This document shows positions 33,589 to 43,402 of a stretch of DNA of 64,000 nt, piece by piece. Made by a program: the position numbers and the translations under genes. Source of the DNA: Diploptera punctata (lineage: Eukaryota > Arthropoda > Insecta > Blattodea > Blaberidae); assembly GCA_030220185.1 (NCBI GenBank), contig JASPKZ010004570.1, forward strand, positions 372,001-436,000, given 5' to 3'. The notes beneath the pieces are model-generated. The model did no database searches. It was not told the DNA's origin and saw only the letters and a list, made by a program, of their open reading frames with translations. Each line of letters starts with the position of its first letter. Position 1 is the first letter of the stretch.

Positions 33589-34397
33589 ACTGCATCCATT
33601 GTTGTTTGCAGATGATCAAATAATTTTTGCAGGGGATGAAGGTGATATGAAATATATGATAAATAAACTAATGGAAGAATATAAAAAATGGGGACTGAAT
33701 ATAAATTTACAGAAAACACAATATATGTGTTTGGGAAAGGATGTGGATGACATACTTGAAACAGGGAAAATAAAAAAGTGTGAATTTTTTTAATATCTTG
33801 GGTCAATAATTACGTTTAGGTACCTGTGAGAAAGATGTACAGACTAAAATTGCAATGGCAAAAAATGCAACTAAGACATTACATGGAATAATTTGGAATA
33901 AAAATATTACAAAGGAAACTAAAATTAAAATTTATAAGAGCATAATACAGAATATTTTGTCTTATGGAAGTGAAACTTGGTCTTTGACGGAATTACAAAA
34001 GAATAAAATTAGAACAGTTGAATTTGATTATTTTAGAAGAAGCCTGCAAAAAAAACAAGACAGGATAAAATAAGAAATGAATTCCTTTGGAGAGAAATGA
34101 ATATCACCACATCTGTTGTTAAGAGGATTGAAAATCAAATGCTTAAATGGTATGGCCATGTACAAAGAATGGAAAATGAAAGATGGCCAAAAAATATATA
34201 CCCCCTGGAAGAAATATACGTGACAGACCAAGATGGAAATGGAAAACCTACGTCAGAACTATAATGGATGATAGGAATTTGGGAGAGAGAGATTGGAATG
34301 ATACAGATAAATGGAAACTGAAGACAGCAAACCTATAAGTGGGGGAAAGCCGATGAAGAAGAAGAAGTTTCTTCCTCCTACTTTCTTTGTTCCTAAT

Positions 34398-35150
34398 ACT
34401 TCTTTTGCTTCTCAATATTAATTTAATAAATAATGGACAGAGAAGAATGGCATTTGGTTTCCAGACGACGGCAGCAGCTGTCATGATACCAGATGATGAT
34501 GATGAAATAATGCTATAGTTGTGTGGAGTCCCTTTATGTCTTCTTAATGTAGAAGCCATTCATTGTGTATTTGTGAATGATGATTCAATGCATTTGAATG
34601 TGGTACCAAGAGAGTAATGTAAAGGAAAGGATTTATGCTTGGATGGGAATGAAGCCTGAATTAGCTCAGTGGTCAGAGCATTAGCACGGAAAAAGCTAAA
34701 GGTTCGGGGCTCGATTCCCGGTTCAGGCAAAAATGTTTTCCATTGATTACAATCATTTTATTGTGTTCATTTATTTACTTATTTCTATCATAGAATAGTT
34801 TTAGCTTCTCAATATTAATTTAATAAATAATGCTATGGCTGTGCGGAGTTCCTTCATTGCATTTGAATGTGGGACCAAGAGAGTAACGTAAAGGAAGGAT
34901 TTATGCTTGGATGGGAATGTAGCCTGAATTAGCTCAGTGGTCAGAGTGTTAGCATGGGAAGCTAATGGTTCGGGGTTCGATTCCCGGTTCAGGCAAACAT
35001 TTTTCTCTTTACCATTGATTACAATAATTTTATTGTGTTCATTTATTTATTATTTCTATCATAGATTAGTTTTAGCTTCTCAATATTAATTTAATAAATA
35101 ATGCTATAGCTATGTGGAGTCCCTTCATGTCGTCTTAATGTAGAAATTAT
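34398..35150 (+). repeat. tandem SINE-D units, period about 268 bp
   Basis: GCCTGAATTAGCTCAGTGGT starts tRNA-like segments at 34654 and 34922, each with a GGTTCGATTCC-type B box (the first reads GGCTCGATTCC). Flanking words CTTCTCAATATTAATTTAAT and CTTGGATGGGAATG repeat in order; a third partial unit ends near 35150. A short LINE tail remnant (GAAGAATGGCATTTGG) lies at 34435-34500. Confidence 0.75.
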
Positions 35151-35159
35151 TAATATCTA

Positions 35160-35773
35160 ATTGTAAACAACACCCTATTGCTTGCAGATGACCAAATAAT
35201 AATAGCAAATTCAGAAGATAATCTACAGAAAGGTCTGTATGAACTTAACAAAATTACAGAAGAATATGGTTTGAAGATATCTACATAAAAAACAAAAAAT
35301 TATGGCATTTCAAGGTGTAGACCCTGTCAGAAGTAAAATTGTACTGGACAATAAAATTTTGGAGCAGGTGAATAATTTTACATATCTAGGATGCAATATC
35401 TCATATGAAGAAGAAAAGGATGTAAATGCAAAAATATCTAAATTTTTAAGAATTTTATGGTTAATAAATTCTATCTTCAAGCCACAGTTAGTCCAAAAGC
35501 ATTCAAGATTAAAAGTGTATAAAACACTGGCTCTTCCAACTCTTTTGTATGGTAGCAAAGTATGGATGTTGATACAGAAGGATATACAGAGACTTAGATC
35601 TGCTGAAATGAGATACCTTCGGAGGACTGCAGGATACACACTACTAGATCACAAAAAAAATGAAGACATCTTAGAAGAATTACACATGGAACCTTTAGAA
35701 AACAAAATTTATGATTATAAGTCAAGATGGATGCAACATGTTCATCGAATGGAAGATCACAGAATACCCAAAC
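35160..35773 (+). pseudogene. LINE E/F-type RT C-terminal fragment
   Basis: Encodes LLLADDQIIIANSEDNLQ (catalytic ADD) and, from 35302, VNNFTYLGCNISYEEEKDVN, VYKTLALPTLLYGSKVW, RYLRRTAGYTLLDHKKNEDI and HRMEDHRIPKQML. A stop in the first part marks it as dead. The 3' end continues at 36050-36165 after a SINE-C insertion. Confidence 0.8.
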
Positions 35774-35785
35774 AAATGTTAAGAT

Positions 35786-36037
35786 TGACTGGCTATAAAG
35801 TAGTGTTAAATTCCCAATAAATGTCTTCTTAACTAAGAAACCGCCATTTGCAAAGATAGAAGCTATGGTTTCAAGCATTTGGCGCGAGGGAATTACAACA
35901 TACATAAGAGAAAAATTTGCGTCTAGATCGTAACTCGCCTCGGTAGCTCAGTTGGTAGAGCACTTGGCCCGGAAAGCCAAGGGTCCCGGGTTCGAGTCCC
36001 GGTCTAGGCGAAAATTTTTCTCTTCAAATATAAATAT
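35786..36037 (+). repeat. SINE-C with intact tRNA-like domain
   Basis: The TSD AAATGTTAAGAT (35774-35785, 36038-36049) flanks it. Body first (CCGCCATTTGCAAAG), then at 35933-36010 a cloverleaf-like GCCTCGGTAGCTCAGTTGGT and CCCGGGTTCGAGTCCCGG. The anticodon stem TTGGC/GCCAA encloses CCGGAAA. Having the tRNA-like part at the 3' end is unusual for a SINE. It could be called as a tRNA by a scanner, but the family context argues against a working tRNA gene. Confidence 0.8.
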
Positions 36038-36049
36038 AAATGTTAAGAT

Positions 36050-36165
36050 ATCAACCTGCAGGAAGAAGAAGACCAGGACATCCACTCAAAAGACTTTTGG
36101 ATGGTGTTTCTCTTGAGGCCGAAACAGGTCAACAAATGGCCTAAATTCGTGAATGTTCGATGATG
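36050..36165 (+). pseudogene. LINE 3' end after SINE-C insertion
   Basis: Codes for YQPAGRRRPGHPLKRLLDG and a stop; it is the C-terminal continuation of 35160-35773. Confidence 0.7.
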
Positions 36166-36279
36166 ATGATCTAATTGTTTAATAATATTCAATTCATTAT
36201 TATATTCCAAGGGTGAAATATTTATTTCATATAATATATTATTAAACAGTTAGCTATTAATAATAACTACGACCCTAAA

Positions 36280-36815
36280 GTTATAGAATATTTAATTAAG
36301 AAAATTCATTACAAAAAAAAGCAATTAACAAAGTTTTTCCTTTACCCAAAGAAAACATAAAGAAATATGTCATAATGTCATACATTAGGCCCACTTTCAA
36401 ATAAAATATCTAAACACTTTAAAAAGTTGAACATTAATGTGGCATTTAAAACTAATAAAACTTTACAAAATATAATAAAAAACAATAAAACCAAAATAAA
36501 AAAAAATTATCAGGTATATATAAATTGAAGTGTGGCACATGTGACCATGTCTATATAGGACAAACTGGTAGACTTTTTATCTCTCGGATAAAGGAACACA
36601 TGAGAGCATATAACAGAAATTTAGAATATTCAAAATATGCTAACCACCTAATCCAATTTAATCATTGTTTCGATCCAAATTTTGAAATTTTACATGTTTG
36701 TGATAAGGGTAAGAAGTTGGACCTTTTGGAGACTGTAGAAATAAATAAATTGAAAAGTAGTAATAAACTGTTAAATTCTCGACTTGATTTGAATGAATCA
36801 CCTTTGTTAAATTAA
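36280..36815 (+). pseudogene. PLE linker and GIY-YIG endonuclease
   Basis: An upstream frame reads FPLPKENIKKYVIMSYI and, shifted, LNINVAFKTNKTLQNIIKNN. The open frame 36525-36815 has KCGTCDHVYIGQTGRLFISR, IKEHMRAYNRNLEYSKYANH and LLETVEINKLKS, so YIG, R, H and E positions of the nuclease are kept. Only the C-terminal third of a PLE remains. The hammerhead at 36890 lies 75 bases downstream. Confidence 0.87.
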
Positions 36816-36889
36816 AAAATTTAAATAAATTATTGTTGTATTGTTGCTTAGATCAGTTGATATGTACTATAATAACACAATTCATAATT

Positions 36890-36945
36890 TGTTAACATGT
36901 CTGAAGAAGGTACAGTGTACCGAAACAGCTGTCACTGAATTATAT
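36890..36945 (+). ncRNA. hammerhead ribozyme, canonical, downstream of PLE
   Basis: CTGAAGA (36901-36907), perfect stem II GGTAC/GTACC with loop AGT, GAAA (36922-36925), palindromic stem III ACAGCTGT (36925-36932) and GTC with predicted cleavage after C36933. All invariant residues are present. The short self-complementary stem III suggests a dimeric active form, as described for PLE hammerheads. Confidence 0.85.
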
Positions 36946-37071
36946 CTTAATAAATATGAAAATCAAATAAAACTAAGTTTTATTTTTATTTAATTAATAG
37001 ATATGGATTTTCACGAAGTAAACACCAACTCAATTGATTATTGTATAATACATAGGTAAAAACAAACCAAC

Positions 37072-37223
37072 CTGTATGTCTGACTGGCTAATTCTCTTGT
37101 AGGGCTGACAATAACTGCACGAAAACCAAGCTTCATTGGTTTTTTTAACTGGTGGATAATAGGAATTAAAAAAGCTGCTGTTTTTCCTGAGCCAGTAGGA
37201 GCACATGCAAAGATTTGTCGATC
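37072..37223 (-). CDS. DDX52: DEAD-box helicase DDX52, exon 4 (motifs I and Ia)
   Basis: The minus strand acceptor TTAATTAG at 37224-37231 leads to 152 coding bases ending AGACATACAG before GTTGGT. It encodes [20 protein letters not shown] (motif I, the ATP-binding P loop), then [18 protein letters not shown] (motif Ia PTRELA). It ends in phase 2. Only a 116-bp intron separates it from exon 3, the one short intron in this gene. Confidence 0.95.
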
Positions 37224-37252
37224 CTAATTAAACAAAACATATTAAAGTTATA

Positions 37253-37273
37253 TGTAAAGTAAAGTGATCCCAC
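37253..37273 (-). repeat. terminal scrap of SINE-B in intron 3
   Basis: GTAAAGTAAAGTGATCCCAC equals the extreme end of the SINE-B copies at 180 and 62506. It sits inside the 116-bp intron. Confidence 0.45.
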
Positions 37274-37339
37274 AAAAGATTCTAAATATATAAGATCAAA
37301 GTTAGCAGAATATTTTCCAATTAACAAGAAGCATTTTAC

Positions 37340-37525
37340 CTGCAACATGATGGGAATGGCCTGCATTTGAATAGGAGTAGGTTCAGTATATCCAGACGCT
37401 AGAACATTTTGTAAAAGAGTAGGTGAAATATTAAAATCTTCTTGTAATTTCTGAAAACTGTCCACAGGTGGAGGTACAGCACTCCCAATCACAGAGATGC
37501 GATTCAGATTCCTGAAGTGCCTAAC
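37340..37525 (-). CDS. DDX52: DEAD-box helicase DDX52, exon 3 (Q motif)
   Basis: The minus strand reads TTATTTACAG, 62 codons, then GTAAAA. It encodes VRHFRNLNRISVIGSAVPPP, VDSFQKLQEDFNISPTLLQN and SGYTEPTPIQMQAIPIMLQ. GY.EPTPIQ..AIP is the Q motif that recognises adenine in DEAD-box proteins; the LRN..I.V.G words just before it are specific to DDX52. Both splice phases are 0. Confidence 0.95.
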
Positions 37526-37699
37526 CTGTAAATAATAAAAATCAGTACTTTTTTAAATTTTAAATTATAATCTTGTCTTAGCTTGAGAAAGAGTCTTCTG
37601 GGCTAATGGAATGCAGTCACAAAGGTTTACCTTCTCTAATTTTTGCCAGAGTCTGCATCTGGCATCATCAAACATAAGTTTTTTGACTTGTAGAATAAT

Positions 37700-38040
37700 T
37701 ATGCAAATACAATAGGAAGTAACATTACGAGGTTCTACTTAATAAATAAGTTGATTCTATATTTCATCTTACCTCATATTGTTAGTTTCTTTGATCCATC
37801 ATCTGCTTGTACAGACTGATCATCTTTAGGCTGTCAGCCCTGTGTGTCGACTTCTGCTACCTCTTTTTTTAAATTCCCTGAGAGAGAAACTTAACACGCA
37901 TGTTTTTTGGACCACGAAAAGAGGTGCAGGAGTCGACACACACAGCTGACAACCTGTACAAGCTGATGATGCTTTGAAACATGTCTTACAAGAAACTACC
38001 AATATGAGCAAAGATGAAATATAGACTCAACTTATTTATT
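37700..38040. mobile_element. 341-bp inverted hammerhead-type element
   Basis: TSD TTGTAGAATAAT (37688-37699, 38041-38052). A GGAAGTAACATTACGAGG cap at left, then an arm (AATAAATAAGTTGATTCTAT), TTACCTCATATTG, inverted terminal regions with GTCGAC words and a spacer, then CCAATATGAGC and the inverse arm up to the TSD. Same layout as the other fold-backs here. Confidence 0.8.
37955..38000 (+). ncRNA. hammerhead relic without stem II loop
   Basis: CTGATGA (37963-37969) and TTTGAAACATGTC with palindromic ACATGT are present, but only a few bases separate the core blocks, so stem II cannot form. The opposite arm has CAGATGA instead. Likely inactive. Confidence 0.45.
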
Positions 38041-38059
38041 TTGTAGAATAATGTCTAGG

Positions 38060-38330
38060 CAATTTACTCCAATACCCCAAGCATCACAAGTTCAAACCAA
38101 ACTGACTAGGATTGATGGATTTTTTAAGATGGAAACATCCAAAGAACAAGTCCTCTGGAAAAGTCTTTAAAGCGTGGATTCCGAGTCTGAAGATTTTCGA
38201 GCTCATAAAAGAACCAAAAAATTAGTGCCTCTAAGCAAAATTTAATCGGCATTTCCATCCAAGTAATAACTTAGTTGGCTACTAGATGAATCTTTGAGGT
38301 GATGTGCTAACCACCTGTCACTCACTGACA
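38060..38330 (+). repeat. SINE-E copy
   Basis: GTTCAAACC then GATTGATGGATTTTTTAAGA and AAGCAAAATTTAATCGGCAT match, in order, the minus-strand copy at 52868-53178. The tRNA-like head is mostly gone here. Confidence 0.65.
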
Positions 38331-39243
38331 TCTGTAGGGAAATAATTATGCTTTGTTATTAACTCCCACTAGGGAGCACCATTGTCTCGATATGGAGATG
38401 TTATAGACTAGATTAAACCCCCAAGCAGTTAAGGTGTGTAGCTAGTCTGAATCATTTTTCACATGCCTCTGAAATAGAATGTCCTCATCCTTGAAGCTGT
38501 TATAATATTTCAAATTCTTAAGCATCTCTTTAGGACATGATATAATTAATTGAAATAATTTGACAGAGGTTAAAAAGGGAATATTTTGGAAGTATATAGA
38601 TTGTAACTTTGGCCTTATTTTTTTCTCTCTCTTTTTCATTCTTTAAAGACTTCACTACCCTTTCAAACTTTCTAAACTAATAGGGTATTTCAGAAAAAAA
38701 AATCTATAATTAGTCCGACCTCAACCTTTATTATTCAAGACTCTGTAAATGTTTATATTTTAACTATTAACAAATTCAGTTAGATATCAGTTAATTATTT
38801 TCTTCTGCAGTGTACACTGTGCATTAGAGATCGCTTGTGAGCTGAATTACAGCAGGCAAGAAGTTTTTATTTAAAACTGAGAAATATGGGCTGGACAGCT
38901 CATAAATAATTCCCAGCCTTTATGCTTGAGCTTTCCGGCCCAAAACCTGCATCACTTCTATATTTACAATGATGGGCAATTTCGTGCTTACAATTACTGG
39001 ATATGTATTAGAGAAAGGAAATGTAATCATAAAAGAGTACTTATGTGATATGACATATTTATTATTATTTTATTTATACTCTCTTCAAGATCATGCTTCG
39101 GTAAATGTCTTATAGCTTTTTTTATTCAAGACCAATATACTTTGAATTTTATTTATTTTCTGGAACACAAAGACCTTGGTTTATTGTGAATACCAAGACT
39201 TTGTCACTGAAGTCATGTTTCACCAGATATTTATCACTTAAAT
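38331..39243. other. intronic sequence, no gene recognised
   Basis: No exon, domain or recognised repeat found. Confidence 0.35.
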
Positions 39244-40663
39244 TTATCATAAGTAATGCCACGAGTAATTTCCAAATTATCAATAAATTCATGACTCACG
39301 AAGTGAGGAGTGAATTTATCTAGATAATTTGGAAATCAAGAGTGGCATTTGTTAGGACTATTTAACGAATGAAAATTAAGCTGTTTACTCACAAATCATT
39401 ATTTAACTATAGTTATTTTAAAATATTTATATATTTAATGTAAATGGCGATCTTTGAAAACAAATGAGAAACGATAGGTATGCTTCATCTGCTTCTTTTG
39501 TTTATCACTGCAACCAGATCATACTATTTATTGCCAAAGGAACGCAATATTGTAAGAATGCTCTCTAGTGGAGAAAAAATGAAACACATCAAACTGTATA
39601 TTAATTCATTTCTGATGTCGTATGATATAAATATGACAATTATATTTTTCTGGATTATTACCTGGGAAAAAATACATTTAAGAAAGTGCAAACAGTGGTT
39701 TCTTTTTTTGGTGGTATAATAAATTGCTACAAATGTTTTTATATTAACTCCTGCAAGCGCTATGTATCTATGCACTATATATACAATCTGGTAGCCGTAT
39801 TTCTTACAGGCTCAGTCACTGCAAAATAATGGTCAGAACCTGTTCAGAATATTAAAAAGGAGGAGCATTCTTTAATATGGTAATTATAACACTGATAAAT
39901 ATTTCGTGAAATACGACTCTGATTGATTGTAAAACAGAAATCATTGAAACATGATTGGTCATTGACTCCCATTTTGGGCATGAGTTAAATAGTCATATTA
40001 AAGAAAGCTCTTCCTTTTTTTAATATTCTGAACAGGTCAATAGCATTATTTTGCAGTGACTCAATCTCTAAGAAATACGTTGAATATAGCAATTTATATA
40101 TTAAGGTGTAAGAATCCTAGAATGCATCTGGCTACCAGATTGTATATATAGTGCACGAATGTAACCAGATACTGCTTGTGAGATATAATAGAAAAAAAAA
40201 TATAGCAATTGATTATGCCACAATAAAAAGAAACCACTGTTTGCACTTACTTAAACATATTATTTCTCAGGTATTTATGTTCCAGAAAAATATAATTGAC
40301 ATATTTACATCATAGGACATCAGAAATTAATTAATAACCTATAACGTTGGTTAAAAACAGTTTGATGTGTTTAATTTTTTCTCCATTAGGGTGCATTCAT
40401 ACAATATTGTGATCTGATTTGGCAAAAAATAATATGATCTAGTTGCAGTGATGAACAAATGAAACATAACAAACATTTCTCATTTGTTTTCAAACATTGC
40501 CATTTACATTAAATATATAAATATTTTAAAATAACTGTATTTAAATAATGATTTGTGACTAAACAGCTTAATTTTATTCGTTAAATAGTCCTAACTAATG
40601 CCACTCTTGATTTCCAAATTCTTTATATAAATTGGAAATCACTCATGGCATTACTTATGATAC
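39244..40663. repeat. 1.4-kb imperfect palindrome (fold-back repeat)
   Basis: TATCATAAGTAATGCC at the left edge and GGCATTACTTATGATA at the right edge are reverse complements. So are internal landmarks such as GTGCAAACAGTGGTTTCTTT and AAAGAAACCACTGTTTGCAC, and TATATACAATCTGGTAGCC and GGCTACCAGATTGTATATA. Arms are about 640 bp with a centre near 39950. No transposase frame is visible, so this could be a fold-back transposon or an inverted duplication. Confidence 0.85.
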
Positions 40664-40751
40664 GTATATGAGTATTTGGAGTATATAAAAAATTATAATA
40701 TAAAATTATGTACCTTGCATGCTGTCCCTTCAACTGTTAGAATGATTAAAA

Positions 40752-40795
40752 CATTATAGGCCTTTCGGGACCAGTCTCATCCTCAGCAGAAGGTT
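40752..40795 (-). ncRNA. hammerhead-like motif, left arm
   Basis: The minus strand has CTGAGGA (40780-40786), stem II GAGAC/GTCCC with one mismatch, GAAA (40763-40766), AGGCCT (40758-40763) and a UA cleavage context. Confidence 0.6.
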
Positions 40796-40977
40796 AAGTT
40801 ACTCTCCAGGTACACCCTCACAAGGAATGGAACTGAGCTAAGATAAATATACTGGAGAATTTTAAAGCAAATTGACAACAGTTTGATTTTAAACGAGAAT
40901 GCACCCAGTATGCACAACCTATCCCATCATCATCAGAAAACAGTCAGTACCTGGAGAGTACCTGGAAAGTAACATAC

Positions 40978-41025
40978 AACCTTCTACTGAGGATGGACTG
41001 GTTCTGAAAGGCCTATAATGTTTTA
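40978..41025 (+). ncRNA. hammerhead-like motif, right arm
   Basis: CTGAGGA (40987-40993), a short imperfect stem II, GAAA (41006-41009), AGGCCT (41009-41014). Mirror of the left-arm motif. Confidence 0.55.
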
Positions 41026-41219
41026 ACCATTATAACAATTGAGGAGACTGAATGCAAGATACCTAATTTTATATTATATTCTTTTTTATATATTGTAACA
41101 TCTCAATGGAAATTTATTAGTTTTGAATACGAGTATTTACCGTTACACAAAATGTGCATCTACATTTAGGATTTCTTCTTAAAATATTTCCCATTATAGT
41201 TACAAAAATAATAATATAA

Positions 41220-41490
41220 AAAATAATAATAATAATAATAGTGGATACTATGAAGTGGATTGATGAAGTCCAAAAGGACTTAAAATTGGCAGGAATTACT
41301 AAAGATGATATCCCAAACAGAGAAAGATTTAGAATTAAGGTGAATAAGTGGCAAGTTGACCAAGAGGGCAAACCGAAGAAAAAAAACTGGAACAACTTGG
41401 ACAGATGATAGAAAACAAGCTCATAGCAATAGAATGAAAGAAATTTGGGCTCAAGGAAATGCCTCTAAGTACTTTGCATAGTCCTGCATG
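41220..41490 (+). pseudogene. 3' end of a non-LTR retrotransposon
   Basis: After a short (TAA)n tract the plus strand encodes TMKWIDEVQKDLKLAGITKD, then TWTDDRKQAHSNRMKEIWA and GNASKYFA-stop, a common LINE C-terminus. 5'-truncated, with a frameshift. Confidence 0.65.
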
Positions 41491-42315
41491 GGCGCATCCT
41501 CAATTAACACACAAATAATTAATACAAATGCACCTACTGTTTTATTATCTTATTGATAGTAATCTGTATGAATTTGTCCAGTGATTGAACATTTTTATGC
41601 ACTAAAAGATAGATCATAGAAATATACAAACAAATTAAAAGGTGAAAGTTCTGGTATATAGTATGTTTTTATTTTACTCATCGGAATATCTTTGATTGCC
41701 AATTAATCTATTATACATTAATCTTGGTATCTTTGTCAAAGAATCTGCTAACATAAACCTCATAATTAATAAGTATTGTCCATAATGTATTCCACTTTCA
41801 ATGTCTCATAATCCTTTAACGACTCAAATTTAATTAATCTCATAATCCTTTCGATCAGCAATTATATTTAAATGGGTCTAAATCTGAAAATTATATAATC
41901 ATAAAAACTTCACTTAAAATGTCATATTTGTCACATATATACAGTGGGTGCACAGGCAAGTAATATCACATGTAATATACAGTAGGCTTATAAAAGCTCT
42001 AAATCTACTGTATATATTAACATACAATTTTAAGGTAACATTATAAAGTATAAAATTAACATTCTAAAACAAGTAGATAAATAAATAATTATAAAATCTA
42101 ATTCAGAAGGGAACACTGTGCTAAATTAAATATATTCAATCTGACATTTTTCCTGCGACACTATCTTATAAATATTTTATGGAATAAATTATTATAATTA
42201 TCTTAGGTAAATAAATTGAACCAGTATACTGTACGTATAACAACTAGTGTACATTTGAGAAAAGTTACAATGATACACTGGGCAACAATGATTTCATTGC
42301 ATGGAACTTCTGAAC
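41491..42315. other. intronic sequence, no gene recognised
   Basis: AT-rich. AACCTCATAATTAATAAG near 41757 resembles the cap of the fold-back elements but has no partner. Confidence 0.35.
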
Positions 42316-42635
42316 ATTTCTAGGGTGAAACTTACCCACAGAATCCAGATTTGAACTCGGAAAAATCCTATCACATCACATTTCCTCAGAAATTATAGAT
42401 TACGAATTTCCATTATGTGTAATTTTCTGAAAAACCATGTTACCTGCAAATTTATGTTTATGTCTAATTTTATTTCTAGGGTGAAAATTACCTACAGAAT
42501 CCAAATTTGAACTGAGAAAAATCCTATCACATCATATTTCCACAGAAATTATAGTTTACGAATTTCCATTATGTGTAATTTTCTAAAAAACCTTGTTTCA
42601 CAATACCTGCAAATTTATGTTTATATTTAATAGGA
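42316..42635 (+). repeat. tandem duplication, period 156 bp
   Basis: TTTCTAGGGTGAAA begins both copies (TAGG at 42321 and 42477), and both include ACGAATTTCCATTATGTGTA and end with CCTGCAAATTTATGTTTAT. Function unknown. Confidence 0.85.
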
Positions 42636-42825
42636 ATTTATATGCGTCATTTGCAGTTGGTTACTCAGTGATCAACAAAGAATATTATTAAAAAAACTGG
42701 ACTACTGTTGACAAAGACAAAATATGAAGAACATAAATGGCAAGTGTGTAGAGATTTTAAAGATATCTCACTCTAGTTGAGTTAACAGTTAGGTTATACA
42801 AAATATCTGTGTTTCAGGTGCAAGT

Positions 42826-43130
42826 GGGACAGTTGGATTAGAAGGAATGGCCCCGAAGACAATGGAATATTGGTTCAAATAACATTAAGAAAAAGAGTCT
42901 TATTGAGGCACCTGATGTTCTCTTACCTCCTCCCCATATTAAGTTAGGGCTCATGAAACAATTTGTCAAGGCCTTGGACAAGGAAGGGCATTACTTCTTG
43001 TACATTAGTGAAAAGTTCCCAGGTTTAAGCAATGCAAAAGTGAAAGAAGTTATATTTACAGGCCCGGATATAAGGAAGCTGCTTCGTGATGATACTTTTG
43101 AAAATAAAATGAATTTGAAAGAGTTATATT
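42826..43130 (+). pseudogene. transposon-derived pseudogene, part 1
   Basis: With one frameshift the plus strand encodes WDSWIRRNGPEDNGILVQIT, then PPPHIKLGLMKQFVKALDKE and YISEKFPGLSNAKVKEVIFT with GPDIRKLL. I recognise this as a gene family repeatedly found in arthropod genomes and probably carried by transposons; its function is not known to me. It continues in pieces at 43234-43250, 43780-43835, 43930-44084 and 45381-45560. Confidence 0.7.
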
Positions 43131-43233
43131 GTTTATTTTTTATTATTTATATATCATGAAGTATGAGGTGAGTGAAATAATAAAAAATAAACAATATTAA
43201 AAAACCTCATAGTGTTATTTCCATCTACATAAC
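43131..43233 (+). mobile_element. 103-bp TSD-flanked fold-back
   Basis: 16-bp TSD TTGAAAGAGTTATATT (43115-43130, 43234-43249). Arm GTTTATTTTTTATTATTT (43131-43148), then GTATGAGGTGAGTG, the exact inverse of the arm (43175-43192), then AACCTCATAGTG. Same interleaved pairing as at 33495-33588 but with a completely different arm sequence. Confidence 0.85.
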
Positions 43234-43250
43234 TTGAAAGAGTTATATTT

Positions 43251-43402
43251 GAAAAGAAAAATATACGCCTAGACTGGGGTTTGAACCCAGGACCTTTGAC
43301 TTTCTATGTCAATGCTCTTCCATCTGGAGGCCTAGGTGGCTCAGATGGAAGAGCACTGACATAGAAAGTCAAAGATCCTGGGTTCAAACCCCAGTCTAGG
43401 CA
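43251..43402. repeat. head-to-head tRNA-like palindrome (SINE-C)
   Basis: A minus-strand tRNA-like segment (43255-43325) faces a plus-strand one (43331-43402), separated by the short GGAGGCCTAGGTGGCTC stretch. The arms of about 75 bp are almost perfect reverse complements including GGTTCAAACCCC. Confidence 0.85.

Larger units (their letters stand above)
31041..34367 (+). mobile_element. LINE C, full-length 3.3-kb EN-RT retrotransposon
   Basis: The TSD TTTCTTCCTCC (31030-31040 and 34368-34378) marks both ends, so the first base is G31041 and the tail is (GAA)n. The 5' 169 bases form an HDV-like ribozyme. The endonuclease starts near 31405 (FAIGTWNVQGLN, FVLSETKKKGKG, ITGDFNSRVG, CRSDHYMLLGK near 32100-32140). 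The RT follows (GSGPGNIQTELLKHGG, NYRGISVLPSTTRI, GLKQGCSLSPIIFN near 33370, LLFADDQIIFAGDEG at 33600-33645) and the C-terminal tail lies around 34135-34260. Frameshifts and stops occur near 31573, 31846, 32399 and 33049, and a 94-bp insert splits motifs B and C. Confidence 0.9.
40678..41127. mobile_element. 450-bp inverted element with two hammerhead-like cores
   Basis: TSD TATGAGTATTT / TACGAGTATTT (40667-40677, 41128-41138). Arms at about 40678-40812 and 40950-41095 are reverse complements; each holds CTGAGGA, stem II, GAAA and palindromic AGGCCT. A TCTCAATGGAAATTTATT cap occurs at the right end only. Confidence 0.8.

Noticed and set aside
35933..36010. A well-formed tRNA-like cloverleaf
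   Set aside because: It is part of a TSD-flanked SINE-C, the base before the anticodon is C rather than T, and an acceptor-stem mismatch is present; a working tRNA gene is unlikely.
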